A program made the position numbers and the translations under genes. A DNA stretch of 64,000 bases, taken from the NCBI GenBank assembly GCA_001972305.1, contig BDDD01001508.1, forward strand, positions 264,518-328,517, given 5' to 3'. Below are positions 23,201 to 35,651 of this stretch, one piece after another (within the stretch, counting starts at the first letter, position 1; each line of letters opens with the position of its first letter). Under the pieces are notes generated by a model that worked only from the letters and a program-made list of their open reading frames with translations, was not told where the DNA came from and did not search any database. The stretch is from Cephalotus follicularis. Lineage: Eukaryota; Streptophyta; Magnoliopsida; Oxalidales; Cephalotaceae.

Positions 23201-24765
23201 CCCATTGAGGTTTTGGAGCTTGACAATAAGAATGATAAAATAATTGCCTTTGCTTGGGAGCCAAAGGGCCACAGGTTTGCAGTTATTCATGGTGATAGCC
23301 CAAGGCCTGACGTAAGTTTTTATTCAATGCACACCGCTCAGCATACAAGCCGTGTTTCAAAGCTTGCCACTCTCAAAGGAAAGCAGGCAAATGCTCTTTT
23401 TTGGTCTCCTACTGGCCGTTTTGTAATTCTTGCCGGTTTAAAGGGTTTCAATGGACAGTTAGAATTTTTCAATGTTGATGAGCTTGAGACAATGGCAACA
23501 GCTGAACATTTTATGGCAACAGATATCGAATGGGATCCTACTGGAAGGTAATGTGAAGATAACTTTCTTTAACTCTAATGCTGTAGTGGTATATTCAATG
23601 CTATAAGGCACTCTTTGAAGTCAAAAGAAGTTCTTGAACACCATAATTACTGATTGGAAGATTTTGGTTCTCTTTTAGTGAGATTGAATACTTTGTTTTT
23701 GTTACTTATTTTTCAGTCGTGATGTGTGCCCTATTTGAAGTTCTTGAACTCCATAATCACTAATTGGAAAATTTTATTTTTCTTTTAGTGAGCTTGAATC
23801 CTTTGTTTTTGTTACTTATATTGCATCATAGGTATGTGGCAACTGCTGTGACTTCAGTTCATGAGATGGAAAATGGTTTCAACATATGGTCCTTCAATGG
23901 GAAGCTACTATATCGGATACCGAAGGATCATTTCTTTCAGGTAAGATGAATAATTGTTCCTTGGTTTGAATAGCACCTATACAGTTCTGTAATTTTTTAA
24001 TACTGCAATTGTAGATATTATGATATTTATCATATTTGATTGGCATCATCTTGCAATTTTCATTATATATGATATGATTTTTAATTGTTTAGCATCATCC
24101 TGACTGAATGTGGCAACATCATTTTATAAATCATTGTTGGTGACTGATTGTGAAGTTTCTGCCTTACACATTCGCATGCATGACTGTTGCATTTTACTCT
24201 AGTTAATGTCTTCCATAATGTTATTCATTCGGCACAACTGTCAGTCATCCTACCTTATGTTATTTTTAGCTGGAACTGCAATCAAATTTTTTTTTTTGGG
24301 GGGGTTCTAAAATATTCTGCGACTTTGATTTTACTGGATACATCCAGTTGGCTTTGGTAACTTTGTGTTCCTTGCCGTCACTAGTTTACCATTTGACTAT
24401 TTTCGTGGCCCTTGTCCTGTCATTCATGATAGTACCTGTGGCGTCCAAGACCACCGTCTTTCTTGAGTCCTGAGAAGGAGGAAGAGATTGCAAAGAACTT
24501 AAAGAAATATAGTAAGAAGTACGAGGCAGAAGACCAGGATGTTTCACTGCTATTGAGCGAGCAAGATCGTGAGAAGCGTAGGATGTTGAAGGATGAATGG
24601 GAAAGGTGGGTTAATGAGTGGAAGAGGTTGCATGAAGAAGAAAAGTTTGAAAGGCAGAAGTTGAGGGATGGGGAAGCAAGTGATGAGGAAGAGGAGTATG
24701 AGGCCAAAGAAGTTGAAGTTGAGGAGTTGCTAGATGTTTCAGAGGAGATTCTTATTGATAATTAG
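20258..24765 (+). CDS. TIF3B1: Eukaryotic translation initiation factor 3 subunit b, eleven exons
   Basis: Exons: 20258-20379, 20944-21181, 21292-21438, 21847-21975, 22116-22244, 22320-22403, 22491-22615, 22737-22935, 23015-23547, 23832-23940, 24433-24765. All introns are GT-AG and the frame is kept throughout; 2,148 nt, 715 residues, matching the roughly 710-720 residues of plant eIF3b. The product is a scaffold of the cytoplasmic eIF3 complex that binds the 40S subunit and recruits other initiation factors. An RRM occupies about residues 57-140 ('NIVVVDNLP', then 'SLGYCFIEY'). WD-repeat-like segments of the eIF2A-type propeller follow ('WSPLGTYLATVH', 'WSPTDPIIALFVPELGGG', 'FWSPTGRFVILAG'). 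The C-terminus is a charged helix ending in acidic residues. Exon 9 is the longest at 533 nt. The gene appears intact. The telo-box in the leader region agrees with growth-linked expression of translation genes. Confidence 0.96.
20403..20424. repeat. AT microsatellite
   Basis: (AT)11 just inside intron 1 of the eIF3b gene. Confidence 0.9.
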
Positions 24766-26376
24766 GAGCTTCATTGCCAGGGATTAAAATACAAATTACA
24801 GTCAGGATCATATTCCTGTTGGCATTATGAATCGAATTTCTGTGTGAAGAATAATAGCTTTTTTGGTTTCATGCGTTAATTAATTAACTTGCCTGTCTCA
24901 GTCAACTGTATACTTTTATAGCCCTTGCATTGTATTGTTCTTTTTAATTGCCTTCCGTTTCGGTTCGATACTCAACTATCTGTGAGGAACTGTCTCTTTT
25001 TGTAAGCTCTCTTAATTTTAAAGGTAAAATACGAAAAACCTTTTGAGAATTAAACTCAATAATATTTAATTTTTTGTATTTTTAAATATTATATATATCT
25101 TTTTGATTTATAATTTATATATATAATAAAAGGGATTAATCTTTAAACGGAGTCAAACTTGAAGGTTTTAATCGTTAAACGGACTTATGGTCAAACGGAT
25201 TTTTGTAATATCTGAAAACATATGGGATAAAGTGTTAATGAGTTCAAACTTGAGATTTGTATTTTACCCTAATTTTAATTGTAGGTGGCCGTTCTTACAT
25301 AGAATTGAATATAAAAGTTAGTGTTTCGATTTACACCTTTATTATTGAAATGAAAACATTCCGGTTTTACTCCTATAATATTTTGTTATGCATTCAAAGC
25401 ACGGGTTTAGCGGAATTATATAATTATGATTAATATTTTATTAATTTAATTATTAGATTTGATATTTGATATATTTATAAAATTTTAAATTAATTAGATA
25501 TGTATATATATTTTTTATCAACTAAATTAATTTTTCACTATATATAAACAAATTATATAACAATTGAAATTGTTATATTCAAATGAGTAGTTAGATATTT
25601 TTAATTAATACAAAAATTAGAATCAATGATTTACATATATAAAGTTAAAAAATAACGATTAAATTTATAAAATATTAATCATATATATAATCTTTTGAAT
25701 GTTAAAATATATAATTTATATATTTTAACGGAATATATCCTTTTTTTCTATCAAAAGATTAGTATACTTGACATTCATATCAAATAACTTTGACTTTATA
25801 ATAGATAATAAATATTGTATAATAATGTGTGCGTGTATGTGCAAAGACGAATATAATTAAGGGCTTACAAGGGTCATGACCCTCAAAAATTCTAAAAACA
25901 ATTTTTTTTTTTTTAGTTTAGTCTCAAAATTTATATTTCTTTTGCTTTGGTCTCCAAAAAAAAATATTGTATTTTGACCTTAAAAAAATAAAAAAATTTC
26001 TTTCAGTTTGGTCTCAAAATTTATATATTTTTTGCTTTAGTCTCCAAAAATATATATATTTTTTGACATTTTTAAAATTTTGATTTTAGATTCGTCTCTC
26101 TCCCTCTCTCTCTGTATATATATATAGAGAGAGAGTTTATTAAAGTTTTATATATTCAAAGGATGGAATTGATGCAAAGACTTCAAGTGAAGCATTCTGA
26201 TACGAAGCCTTTAAGTAAATAAAAATTCCAATAAAGTAATCTATTCATAAATATATACGAACTATATATTTTACACATTGAAATTTATATAAGCAATTTT
26301 AATTAGTTATACATAAATAAATAAATGTTATCTTTATCATAATATAAAAAAATTATTATTAATGCTTTCACATTAT
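24766..26376. other. eIF3b 3' flank and AT-rich intergenic DNA
   Basis: The first 250 bp should be the 3' untranslated region. The rest is strongly AT-rich. At 25,910-26,075 two diverged copies of a block occur ('agtctcaaaatttatat', 'ttttgctttagtctccaaaaa'), resembling eroded non-autonomous transposon sequence. At 26,095-26,135 a CT run, a TA run and a GA run form a near-perfect palindrome. Confidence 0.5.
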
Positions 26377-27126
26377 CAGGGGCGGAGGGACGTGGGTATT
26401 TGGGGGTGTCAGGCACCCTCAAAGTCAGAAAAAAATAATAATAAAGAAGGGAAGAGAGATGAGAGAGCATGGGTGAGAATTGGATAAAAAACAAAAGAAA
26501 AGTTATGACAAAGTTATGACAAAATGTGTGTTGTTTGGTAAGACCACCTAGTCTACTTTTTGTCAAGTGAACTCTCACATTAAATGCACAAAATCCATTT
26601 TTGGCTTCTTGAACACATTATTCATCTCCTTAGTTTCTTGGCTAACCAATTTGCTTGTCAAATTGGGCTATTGTCGTGTCATACATACATGAAGGAATAT
26701 AAGTTGACAAAGTCAACATTTGAAACAAGTTTGGACATCTTTTGGGCCAATCCAACTCTAAAGATTTTGAGGCCCAAAAATTCAGTCAATATGTAGCTAA
26801 TGCATAGCCCAAATTTCGGCCTACTAGAGGGAAATAAATATCATGTCCAAAATAGTTCAAAGCTTTCTCTTTAACAATAAAGATCCAATATACTCATTGT
26901 AGAATATATCAACCATTTATTTGGAATATTTTATCGTGGCATTGCATGGAACCATATCCAGCAAATAAAAACATTCTTTAGCACCCTCATATTTTACTTG
27001 GAATATTATATCAACCCATGCTCTCTCATCTCTCTTCCCGTCTTCTCGTGTTAATTTTTAAATATAGTTTTAAATTTTTATATCAACTTCGGTACCCCCA
27101 TATTTCAATTCCTGGCTCTGCCCCTG
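26377..27126. mobile_element. hAT-like non-autonomous element, 750 bp
   Basis: The left end CAGGGGCGGA and the right end, read on the complementary strand, CAGGGGCAGAGCCAGG form terminal inverted repeats. Flanks CACATTAT (26369-26376) and AACGTTAT (27127-27134) agree at 6 of 8 positions, as expected for an aged hAT target duplication. No transposase frame is present. The interior is AT-rich apart from the two ends. Confidence 0.7.
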
Positions 27127-28333
27127 AACGTTATAACTATTATGATAAATAAATAAAATATATAATTATGATAAGATTATATAAATGTATCTTATTTTCA
27201 CATGTTTTTTATTTTTAAATATTCATAAAAATAATATCATTATAGTAGACATTAATGAATTCAAATGTATTATAATATGTATGATGTTTCATTCAATCAT
27301 GGGTATAACTGACCTCACAATCATTGATATAATAAATGTTATAACATATATATTAGTGTTTATTGATAAATAAATTTACTGAATTTGTCTAATTAAGAAC
27401 ACAGAAATGGGATTATCAAAATACTTAATTAAAATTTATTTTGTTACACTTGTTCATGAGGCAAAATATTGGATATATGTATGAAAGTATGTGATGTGAG
27501 CACTCAACAAAGAATCCATCATTAAGTGATAATAGATAATGATCTCTGTAACATGATTAATTTATAATTTGAAAAGTATTTTGCAGAAAATGTTTTATGA
27601 AGCTTAATTAATCAATAATTCAAAATTTTTTTGAGCAAAGTAAGGTGTAAGTTAGAAAATGATTTTTCTAATTTCAACAAAGATGATGAAATTAATAATG
27701 ATGTATATATAGTTAAATTATTAAGCGTTGATAGATAAATTGATATACTATATTTAATTAGAATATTGTGTTGTAGAATGATTGAATTTGTTAGATGTAA
27801 TGTTGATTTATAATATTCTGAAATAATTAATTAGATTAATTATAATTTAATTAATTAGATTTATTTAATTAATTAAATATAAAGAGTTGTATATTAAATT
27901 AAAATAAGAGTTTAGAAATTAAATTAAATGAAAACTTAATTAAATAATTAAAATTCTATTCGCCACTGGTTTTACTTACAATACATATTTATAAATAATC
28001 ATAAATTATTAAAATGAAATTAATAATTATTTTATTAAAAAATAAAATAAAATATTTAAATTGATATAACAAGTTTGTTTATTTGTTTTCTTTCACTGTT
28101 TAGCAGCCAAGTAGGTGAAACAGTTGACCAACCCCTTTAAGTTAACTCAATTCACATTATAATATTGACATTTCGCTGCGTTACAACCTTGCAATAGCTA
28201 AACCACTTGGTCAAGGATCATCTCCGAAGCTGTTCAACTGTTCAACGTTGTTGATATATTCAAAAGCAACTTCATTGTATTGACCCAAGTTGTTGCTGTT
28301 GTTGTTTCTTCTCAATTTTGAGTTTCATTGATC
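27127..28333. other. Very AT-rich intergenic DNA and RBL1 upstream region
   Basis: Nothing coding was found. The last 250 bp before 28,334 are less AT-rich and should contain the promoter and leader of the rhomboid gene; no clear TATA box was picked out. Confidence 0.5.
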
Positions 28334-31300
28334 ATGGCAAGTGATAACCAACCTCCATCAGAAATCCAAATCAGGGTCAATTCAAGGAGAAGCAACAGCA
28401 ATAACGTTATACACCCAGTAGAGGTAGACACAGCCCCTCCTCAGATGTCAACGCCAAATCCGGTTGCGTACCATCAAGTCAAGCATTTTAAGAAATGGAT
28501 TCCTTGGTTAATCCCAGCTTTTGTGGTTGCCAATGTCGTTATGTTTATCATCACCATGTACGTCAACAATTGTCCCAAGAATTCAGTCTCTTGTGTTGCT
28601 GGATTTTTGGGTCGCTTCTCTTTCCAGCCCTTTAAAGAGAATCCTCTTCTTGGTCCTTCATCGGTCACGTTAGTCCCTCTTCTTTTTTATTATATGTAAC
28701 TCAAATTCCTTTGTCAAGCCTTTGTTTTAGGTTTTTGTTGATTCTGTTACAATGTCTTAGTACCTCATGTTTGTTTGTAAGGAGAAAGAGAAGAGAATTA
28801 ACCGAGATAATTCTTTTATCTCCTATTTTATGAGATAGCCCATGAATTTATCAAACGATAATATAGGTAGTAGGTAGGGATTGGACGTAGAACCTGTAGT
28901 TTATTTTCGATGTCTTATACCAATTAGATCACACCCATGTGGGACAAATTAGCTGAATTATAGGATCCTAATTGTGAGTCATATATATGTTGCAGTGAAT
29001 GTTAAATATTTTTAGTATTTTTTTCCTTATAATAATTTCGGCACGATATTGAAGCAACTGCTACATGTTCATTGTTGTTGGTGTAGGCTACAGAAAATGG
29101 GGGCTCTTGACGTAAATAAAGTTGTTGACGGACACCAGGGGTGGCGTCTCATCACTTGTAACTGGTTACATGCAGGGGTTTTTCATATATTGGCAAATAT
29201 GTTGTCTCTTTTAGTTATTGGGATTCGGCTTGAGCAAGAATTTGGGTTTAGTATGTATTTCAAACTCGCTGTTTACGTGCCTGCTGTTTTTATTTATCCA
29301 TGTTATTATAGTTTAGATTAGCAGTTTTGCCTAATGGTTGTGTGGTTCCTTTTCTAGTTCGAATCGGGTTGATATATGTCATTGCTGGATTTGGTGGGAG
29401 TCTAGTCTCTGCTCTGTTTATCCAGACGAATATTTCTGTCGGTGCTTCTGGGGCACTTTTCGGTTTACTTGGAGCCATGCTTTCCGAACTCATTACTAAT
29501 TGGACAATCTATGGTAATAAGGTAATAATTTCAATGCTTTGTTTTGAACTATGAATTTCTACAATCAATGGTTTTGGGACTTTCTGGCATGTTACAATTT
29601 TGGGCACACTCTTCTTTCTGTTCTCTGTGCATGTCCAGATAGCCGCATTTGTCACTCTTGTGATCATCATTGCAATCAATTTAGCAGTGGGAATTCTTCC
29701 ACACGTCGACAACTTTGCTCATATTGGAGGATTTCTTTCTGGATTTCTTCTGGGGTTTGTGTTTCTTATCCGTCCTCAGTTTGGATGGGTCAGTCAAAAA
29801 TATGCTCCTCTTGGATATTCTTCAACTTCAGGACCTAAATACAAGATGTATCAGTGCATATTGTGGGTTGTATCTCTGATCCTATTAATCGTGGGGTAAG
29901 CATTCAAAATTTGTTTCTGGTTTTTAAGTATTACTTTTTTTCTAATTGGGCTGCACTCTGAAGGTAATTTTTTTTTGAAAAATTTCAAACATGCTCGAGC
30001 TTCATGATCAAATGTTGTACACGGTAAACAAACTAATTTGCTGGACAACCTATGCCCAAATTCTTTTATGTTAATATTGCGTTCTTCATCACAGCTATCC
30101 CTGATCAATGCTTAAATGTACTGAATTGCAAGCAATCTTGTGGTAATGTTCTTAAGCATTGACCAGGGATAGGGGGGGAACACAGATATTAGTGGCTTGG
30201 TTCGTTTCCCATCTCTCCATGAATACTACCTCGCTTGGTTCTACCAATAGATATAGCAGGCTTGGTTCTACCAATAGATATAGTAGGCAATATTTTATCT
30301 GAGTTCTAGCTGATTAGAAACATATAATTTCCCTTTGGTCAAATTATTGTAACCATGGCTGTTGTGTAAACTTCAATAAAGTGCTTTAGGCCCATTGATG
30401 AGATGATAGAGAAGCCTTAATACTTGCCATTTTATGGTAGATTATTACAGTATCTGAATATATAGGTGCTTAGATGCCCACAGACAATTCTTCCGATCCC
30501 ATATCTTCTTTTATCTCACTTATCACAATTTGCGGCTTCAATTGTGTATTTGGTATATTGGCGGGCTAAAATCCAAATAATGTATTTGACTCAAAGTATT
30601 TCCTAACATGATAGGTTTACTGTTGGCTTGGTTATGCTTCTGCGGGGAGTTGATGCAAATGATCATTGCTCTTGGTGTCATTATTTGTCTTGTGTCCCTA
30701 CTTCGAGATGGAGCTGCAACACACAGCCTGCATACTGCTTGGTATATTGCTATTACTTTTTTCCTTGTACATGCATACATTTTTCTTGTGAATGTCAAAG
30801 GATTTAGTCACTTAACAAAATCGAGATCATTTCGTATGAATTAAAAATGGACCTTTATTTTTTATCAGATTAAAGGTTTGGTTTTCTAACAAAACAGTCC
30901 AATCATCCTGACGAAAATTTTGAGGAAGTATGCAAATATATCCAAGGATGATAAGATTTTTAGTTAGCCAAGAAGAAAGGTTGGGTTTTACACTTTTCTC
31001 TTGTGAGCTAGTGTGCTTGTTTCGTAAGTCCCCATATATGTTGAATCAGATTGGTTCAAACAAGAGTCAAAATATGTTCTCTAGTATTTTTGCTCTGAGC
31101 AAGCACGTCTTATACAGATCCACTATTAGTGTGTGCTGGACTTGTGATTGAAGATAGTGTGTGATAACTATTTCTTTTTTATTTATGGCCACACCCAAGT
31201 TCAATTTCTACTTTCATCTTCTAATCTGTGCATATACGTTTGTTGCAGTCCAACCAAGTAGGCAGCCAGGTGAATGTAACTTGCTCGAGCAATGGTAAAT

Positions 31301-31371
31301 CCAGCGTATACATGTTGCCAGATGCAACAAGTACTCAGATCCAGAGCTTATGTTCTCAGCTTTGCAGCTGA
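28334..31371 (+). CDS. RBL1: Rhomboid-family intramembrane serine protease, RBL1-like, six exons
   Basis: Exons: 28334-28668, 29087-29250, 29358-29521, 29639-29895, 30615-30741, 31249-31371; GT-AG introns, phases match, 1,170 nt, 389 residues. The ATG at 28334 is chosen because no in-frame ATG lies upstream. The cytosolic N-terminus (about 1-55) is polar; the first membrane helix is about 58-80. The catalytic serine is in GASGALFG (Ser197) and its histidine partner is in [10 protein letters not shown] (His249). '[15 protein letters not shown]' in exon 2 is the conserved loop/helix that carries the oxyanion-side residues. About seven hydrophobic segments are seen, as in eukaryotic secretory-pathway rhomboids. 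The tail (about 320-389) is rich in cysteine, a feature of this plant subgroup. It should cleave membrane helices in the Golgi or secretory pathway; the plant substrates are largely unknown. No lesion is seen. The exact paralogue (RBL1 versus a close relative) is inferred from length. Confidence 0.92.
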
Positions 31372-31964
31372 TTTATGCAAAAGACATGGATAGAAGTTGA
31401 CATGGGCCAATATATAGTGCACAATTTTGTCAGTGTATACTTTTTAAAAAACTGATGTCCTGTTCATACCCTGTGGTTCCATGTTTTTGTGTTCATGTAT
31501 AAATTGTAGTAATTGATTGATTTGTTCGATTCATTACTGACTATTGAGTAGTATGTAGAGCTGGCGTTATTTTCTTGTCAACTGGGTGATGAGCAACAAT
31601 AGCTAATTTCAAAATTGCCGCACTTTTTGGGTGAGTTTATGGCAAGCTAGCTTTTGTGACCTTTGGAAGCCATAGAAGTGAGCAAATAAATTTAAAAAAA
31701 AAAAAAGTATTGCGTAAATGGCTTTGATTTGTCACGAACTCATCCCCACATGTGAGGGTAGGATTGGTAACGTTTTTGTAATATGTTATCATTTTCAGTT
31801 TTTTGAAAAATAAAACAAAAAATAATAATTTGGTAACCTTTTTTCTTTTTTCATATGTTAGAAAATAAGTTCAAATTTTAGTTAGAAAAATAAAAATATA
31901 ATTTTGATGTTTTGGAAAAAAAAAAGCTAGTAACAACTTAAATGATTTTTCATTTTGTTGCATA

Positions 31965-32402
31965 ATATCTTTACAATCTTGTAGCATAGTTATCAAATTT
32001 GGATCGATAAGAAAAGAGTCTAGGGATTGATTAGTCTTATAGTTGATCGGTGATTTATGATTGATTGATCGAAGTTTCTTATTAGACTATTTTGATTAAT
32101 TATATTCTTACAAAATCTATTATCGTAGTTATCATACTTCGTCTAGTTCGGTCGATCTAACAAGTGACCTGGATTGATTGGTTCTAAAGTTGAACATTCA
32201 CCTGAGCTTTTTATCCGATTTCTAAGATAATATCTTTACAATCTATTGTTATAGTAATCAAACTCGGTCCGACCCGATCGATTCAATGAATGACTTGAGT
32301 TTGACCAATCCAATAGTTGACCGATATGAGTCACTTGTTAGACTTTTTTTTGTTCAATAATACCCTTATAAACCACAAACATAGTTATAACATTGGGTCC
32401 GA
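31965..32402. repeat. Diverged tandem repeat, about 130 bp unit, 3.3 copies
   Basis: Units start at about 31965, 32102, 32230 and 32360. Each opens with a version of 'atatctttacaatctattgt', 'tagttatcaaactcggtccg' and proceeds through 'gatcgat', 'tgacctggattgattgg' and 'gttgaccgat'. The last unit is cut short. The spacing of 128-137 bp is regular although the sequence is diverged. Confidence 0.65.
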
Positions 32403-32810
32403 TGTAACCATTTTCAATTTTTATTTATGTAATTTATTTATGTAAATTTTTAAATCGATAAATATCTATAAATATTTTATTTATACACGATAATTCAACA
32501 ATCATAAATAAATTTTAAAAACTCATTGTTAAATTATGGTGAACAAATGAATAAAATTTTGCATATATAATATGAGATAAAATAGACTAATGATATTAAC
32601 ACAAGTGAATCGCATAACGAGTACATTTAAAATATCATTAATGATTATTTTATTAAAAATTAAAATATCATTAATAATAATTAAAAAAAATCACATGTTT
32701 TGACAACTTTGCAATTATAATACCACCTCCCCGTTTGGTAATGCTTTTTGGTTGCCAAAAGCATTTTTCAAACTCAATTTTTTTTTAAATTAGTGTTTGA
32801 TAAAGTTTCA

Positions 32811-32855
32811 ACAAAAGTACTTTTAACAAAAGTACTTTTAACAAAAGTACTTTTA
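32811..32855. repeat. Three perfect 15 bp units, each palindromic
   Basis: Three exact copies of ACAAAAGTACTTTTA follow each other. The core AAAAGTACTTTT is a perfect 12 bp palindrome, so the array offers three identical symmetrical sites. It lies inside a possible MITE-like stretch that begins 'ccgtttggtaatgc' near 32,731. Confidence 0.9.
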
Positions 32856-33688
32856 TTTTTAAAAAGAGTCTGAGAAATTTTGATCAGTTGAAAAAGTGTC
32901 TTTGTCAATCACATGTTTATATAACATTTATAATTTTATATCTATTTCAGTCATTTAAAATGTCTACAACAATTTTAAAAATATATTTATTGAACACATA
33001 TTTAGTCAAAAAATATCAATTTTGACAAAAACACTTTAAAAAAACACTTTTAGGAATGACACTGACGAAACAATGATGGGTGTTGTGTAGAAGATTATTG
33101 TTATTTTTATAATTGCCCCTTAGACCACAGCATTATCAGTCTATCACCATTCCAACAAGGAGAGTGCAAAAGCCCTCAGGCATTTTGCGTTCACATTCCC
33201 CTGATCGCCATTAAATCCTCTTTTGTTTCTCGCAATTATTTAACAACCACATGCACTTAAATTCTCCAATTCATTAAAAAAAAAAAAGATGGCGGTTAGG
33301 GCCATTAACAGCTCTTCAATATTTCGCTCTGCTTCTTGTTATCCTCTTCCTCCTCCTCTCTCTGTTTTACGATGTCGGATTTACCCTTTCAGGACCTTCT
33401 ACTTTCGTCGTTACTCCAAATTAGGGTTTAGGTTCTCAGAATTTGGGTCCGAGCTCCATATCTCCGGTTATGGCTGTAATCGGAGCTGTTCAGTTCACAG
33501 CCTCGTCGAGAGCGTTATGGAAGCACTCGAAGCCACGCGCTTACGCAAGCGAGTATGCGTCACCGCCAAGTAGGTTCTTATTTCTTATCTACTCCATCTT
33601 CTATTTTTTGTGTGTTTTCAATGGTGTATTGCATTAGATTAGATAATGGAGATAATTAACTGTCTAAAGTATGCAATTAGCTACTGTT

Positions 33689-33690
<2 letters not shown>

Positions 33691-33729
<39 letters not shown>
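33691..33729. repeat. AG microsatellite, 39 bp
   Basis: Uninterrupted (AG)n in intron 1 of the RNR1 gene, about 50 bp before the exon 2 acceptor. Confidence 0.95.
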
Positions 33730-33733
<4 letters not shown>

Positions 33734-35497
33734 GTATTTAGTTTGTTAACGTATTGTATAAAATACAAATGTTGTAGGTTAAGCAATGATGAGCTTGTGG
33801 AAGATAAGCTTGTGAACCGAGTCGTGGAAAAAGGGTTGCTGTTGGAGTTCAAGAAGGATTCGGATAGGGCATTGCTCGCTGTAGCACAGAGACCCGATGG
33901 CAAGAAGAATTGGATGGTGTTCGATCAGGTTCTACTAGAAACCACTAATGCGGCATATTGAATAGGTTGCTAGGTGTCGTATAAACTCATCGTTTCTTTC
34001 TTTGGAAATGCTTATAATTTGGTTTTTGGGCTAGTGTAACTGCTTGTCTCAATTTGTTTGTTTATCGCAGAATGGTGTATCCTCCTCCATTAAACCACAA
34101 CAAATTACATATATTATTCCAGGCGTTGAAAATTTTGACCACATGGAGATTCCAAATTTTCTTCAGAGGGCTCAGAATAATTTGGTTTGTTCTTCTCGCA
34201 TAATTAACGACCGCAACAAATCTGTGGTTTTTGTTTTTGTTTTTAAAGTAGTCATTGATTTAATGCAGGACCCATCATTGCTCGAGTTTGCGTGGGTTGA
34301 GCTTATCGAAAAGAATAAGTCTGTGACTCCAGAAGAATTGGCAGAGGTACTATACTTTCCAAGTCTCACTTACCTGTCTCTTTGGTCTTTTAATGATCTT
34401 ATCTTACCCTGCAGATGATTTTTGGTAGTATGGAGCCTCTCGAAAGTTATTGCGCTCATCTTTTGTTGTCAAAAGATGAAATATACTTCACTGTGCAAGA
34501 GAGAAAAGGTTCTCGCTTTATTTATGGGCCTCGACCTTCTGTGCAGGTAAATAGTATATAGATCTTTTCTTGTTACTGTTTTTATTTGGTTTAATGTACA
34601 ACAAAATGAAGATATTTATGCTGTAATATAAGTTTTGTTCGCATTTTTTAAGGCCTTATCTGTCAGTATGCTTTGAAGTTCATTGTGTTTTCCTCCTTAA
34701 ATAATAAAAGTTAAATAATTCCTCTTTTAGCAGCTTATATTATCTTTTTTGACCGGCCTACTTCGAAGATACCTTTCTTGATAGGACTCTTTTGATTATA
34801 TTAAGACCTGGTTAAAAGCATTATCCAATGTGATACATGTTTGTTTAATTTTCTTAAAAGTATCCATTAAAGGAATCACCTAGTTGACTCAATTGACTTA
34901 GGCTGCTTCAGACAAGCTGGCAGTGCCACCAAACAAAACAAAACTAGCCTTCTAATCTTCTTTTTTTCCTATCATCATTTTCCTTTCTAGTTACAAGTTA
35001 TTGAGATGATCGGGTGAAAGATATCAGAAGTTTATGCAAGTTCCATTAGTTAGCTCGGTAAAGAAAAAATACTTAAAGTGCTGTATTGGCTCCTTCCATT
35101 CAATTGTTTTCCTCGTGGAATTTCGTTTGTTTTAACTATCAGGTAGAAGAGCTTCTGCGTAGGAAGCTTGCAAAAGAGGTTGAGGAGAAAGAACTTCAGG
35201 GGTTTGTACACTTACTGATGTCTGCGAAGGCAATGCCTGATCATGCAAAACCTCCAAAATCTTCATGGCTGCTCGAAGAGAAAATTCAACACAAAATTGA
35301 GTCTCTTGAAGCGTATGCTATTGATGCATGCAAGACAGATGAACAAAAGAGAACTGCGGGGACGGTAATTTTTCTTACACTGGGCATTTGGTTTACTTTG
35401 ATTTGGGAACTTATATTGTAAGTGTTCATATTATAAGCTCATCAAGTGTCCATATAGTTTGTTTTACATTGATTTGGGAACTTATTACGTTTGAAGA

Positions 35498-35500
<3 letters not shown>

Positions 35501-35529
<29 letters not shown>
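35501..35529. repeat. CT microsatellite, 29 bp
   Basis: Uninterrupted (CT)n near the start of intron 6 of the RNR1 gene. Confidence 0.95.
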
Positions 35530-35533
<4 letters not shown>

Positions 35534-35651
35534 CGACATCTATGGATTATGCGAATGTAAAAGAATGCTTTTCTATTATGAACTGTAAAAGTCTTGTTTT
35601 TGGAAGAGACCTTAAAAGTAAATTTGTAATTGAGCATCTATCTTTATTTGT

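Larger units (their letters stand above)
31372..33288. other. Intergenic DNA with tandem repeats; RNR1 upstream region
   Basis: It starts with the rhomboid 3' untranslated region. The middle holds the repeats listed separately. The final 180 bp before 33,289 are likely promoter and leader of the RNase R gene. No further coding frame was supported. Confidence 0.5.
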
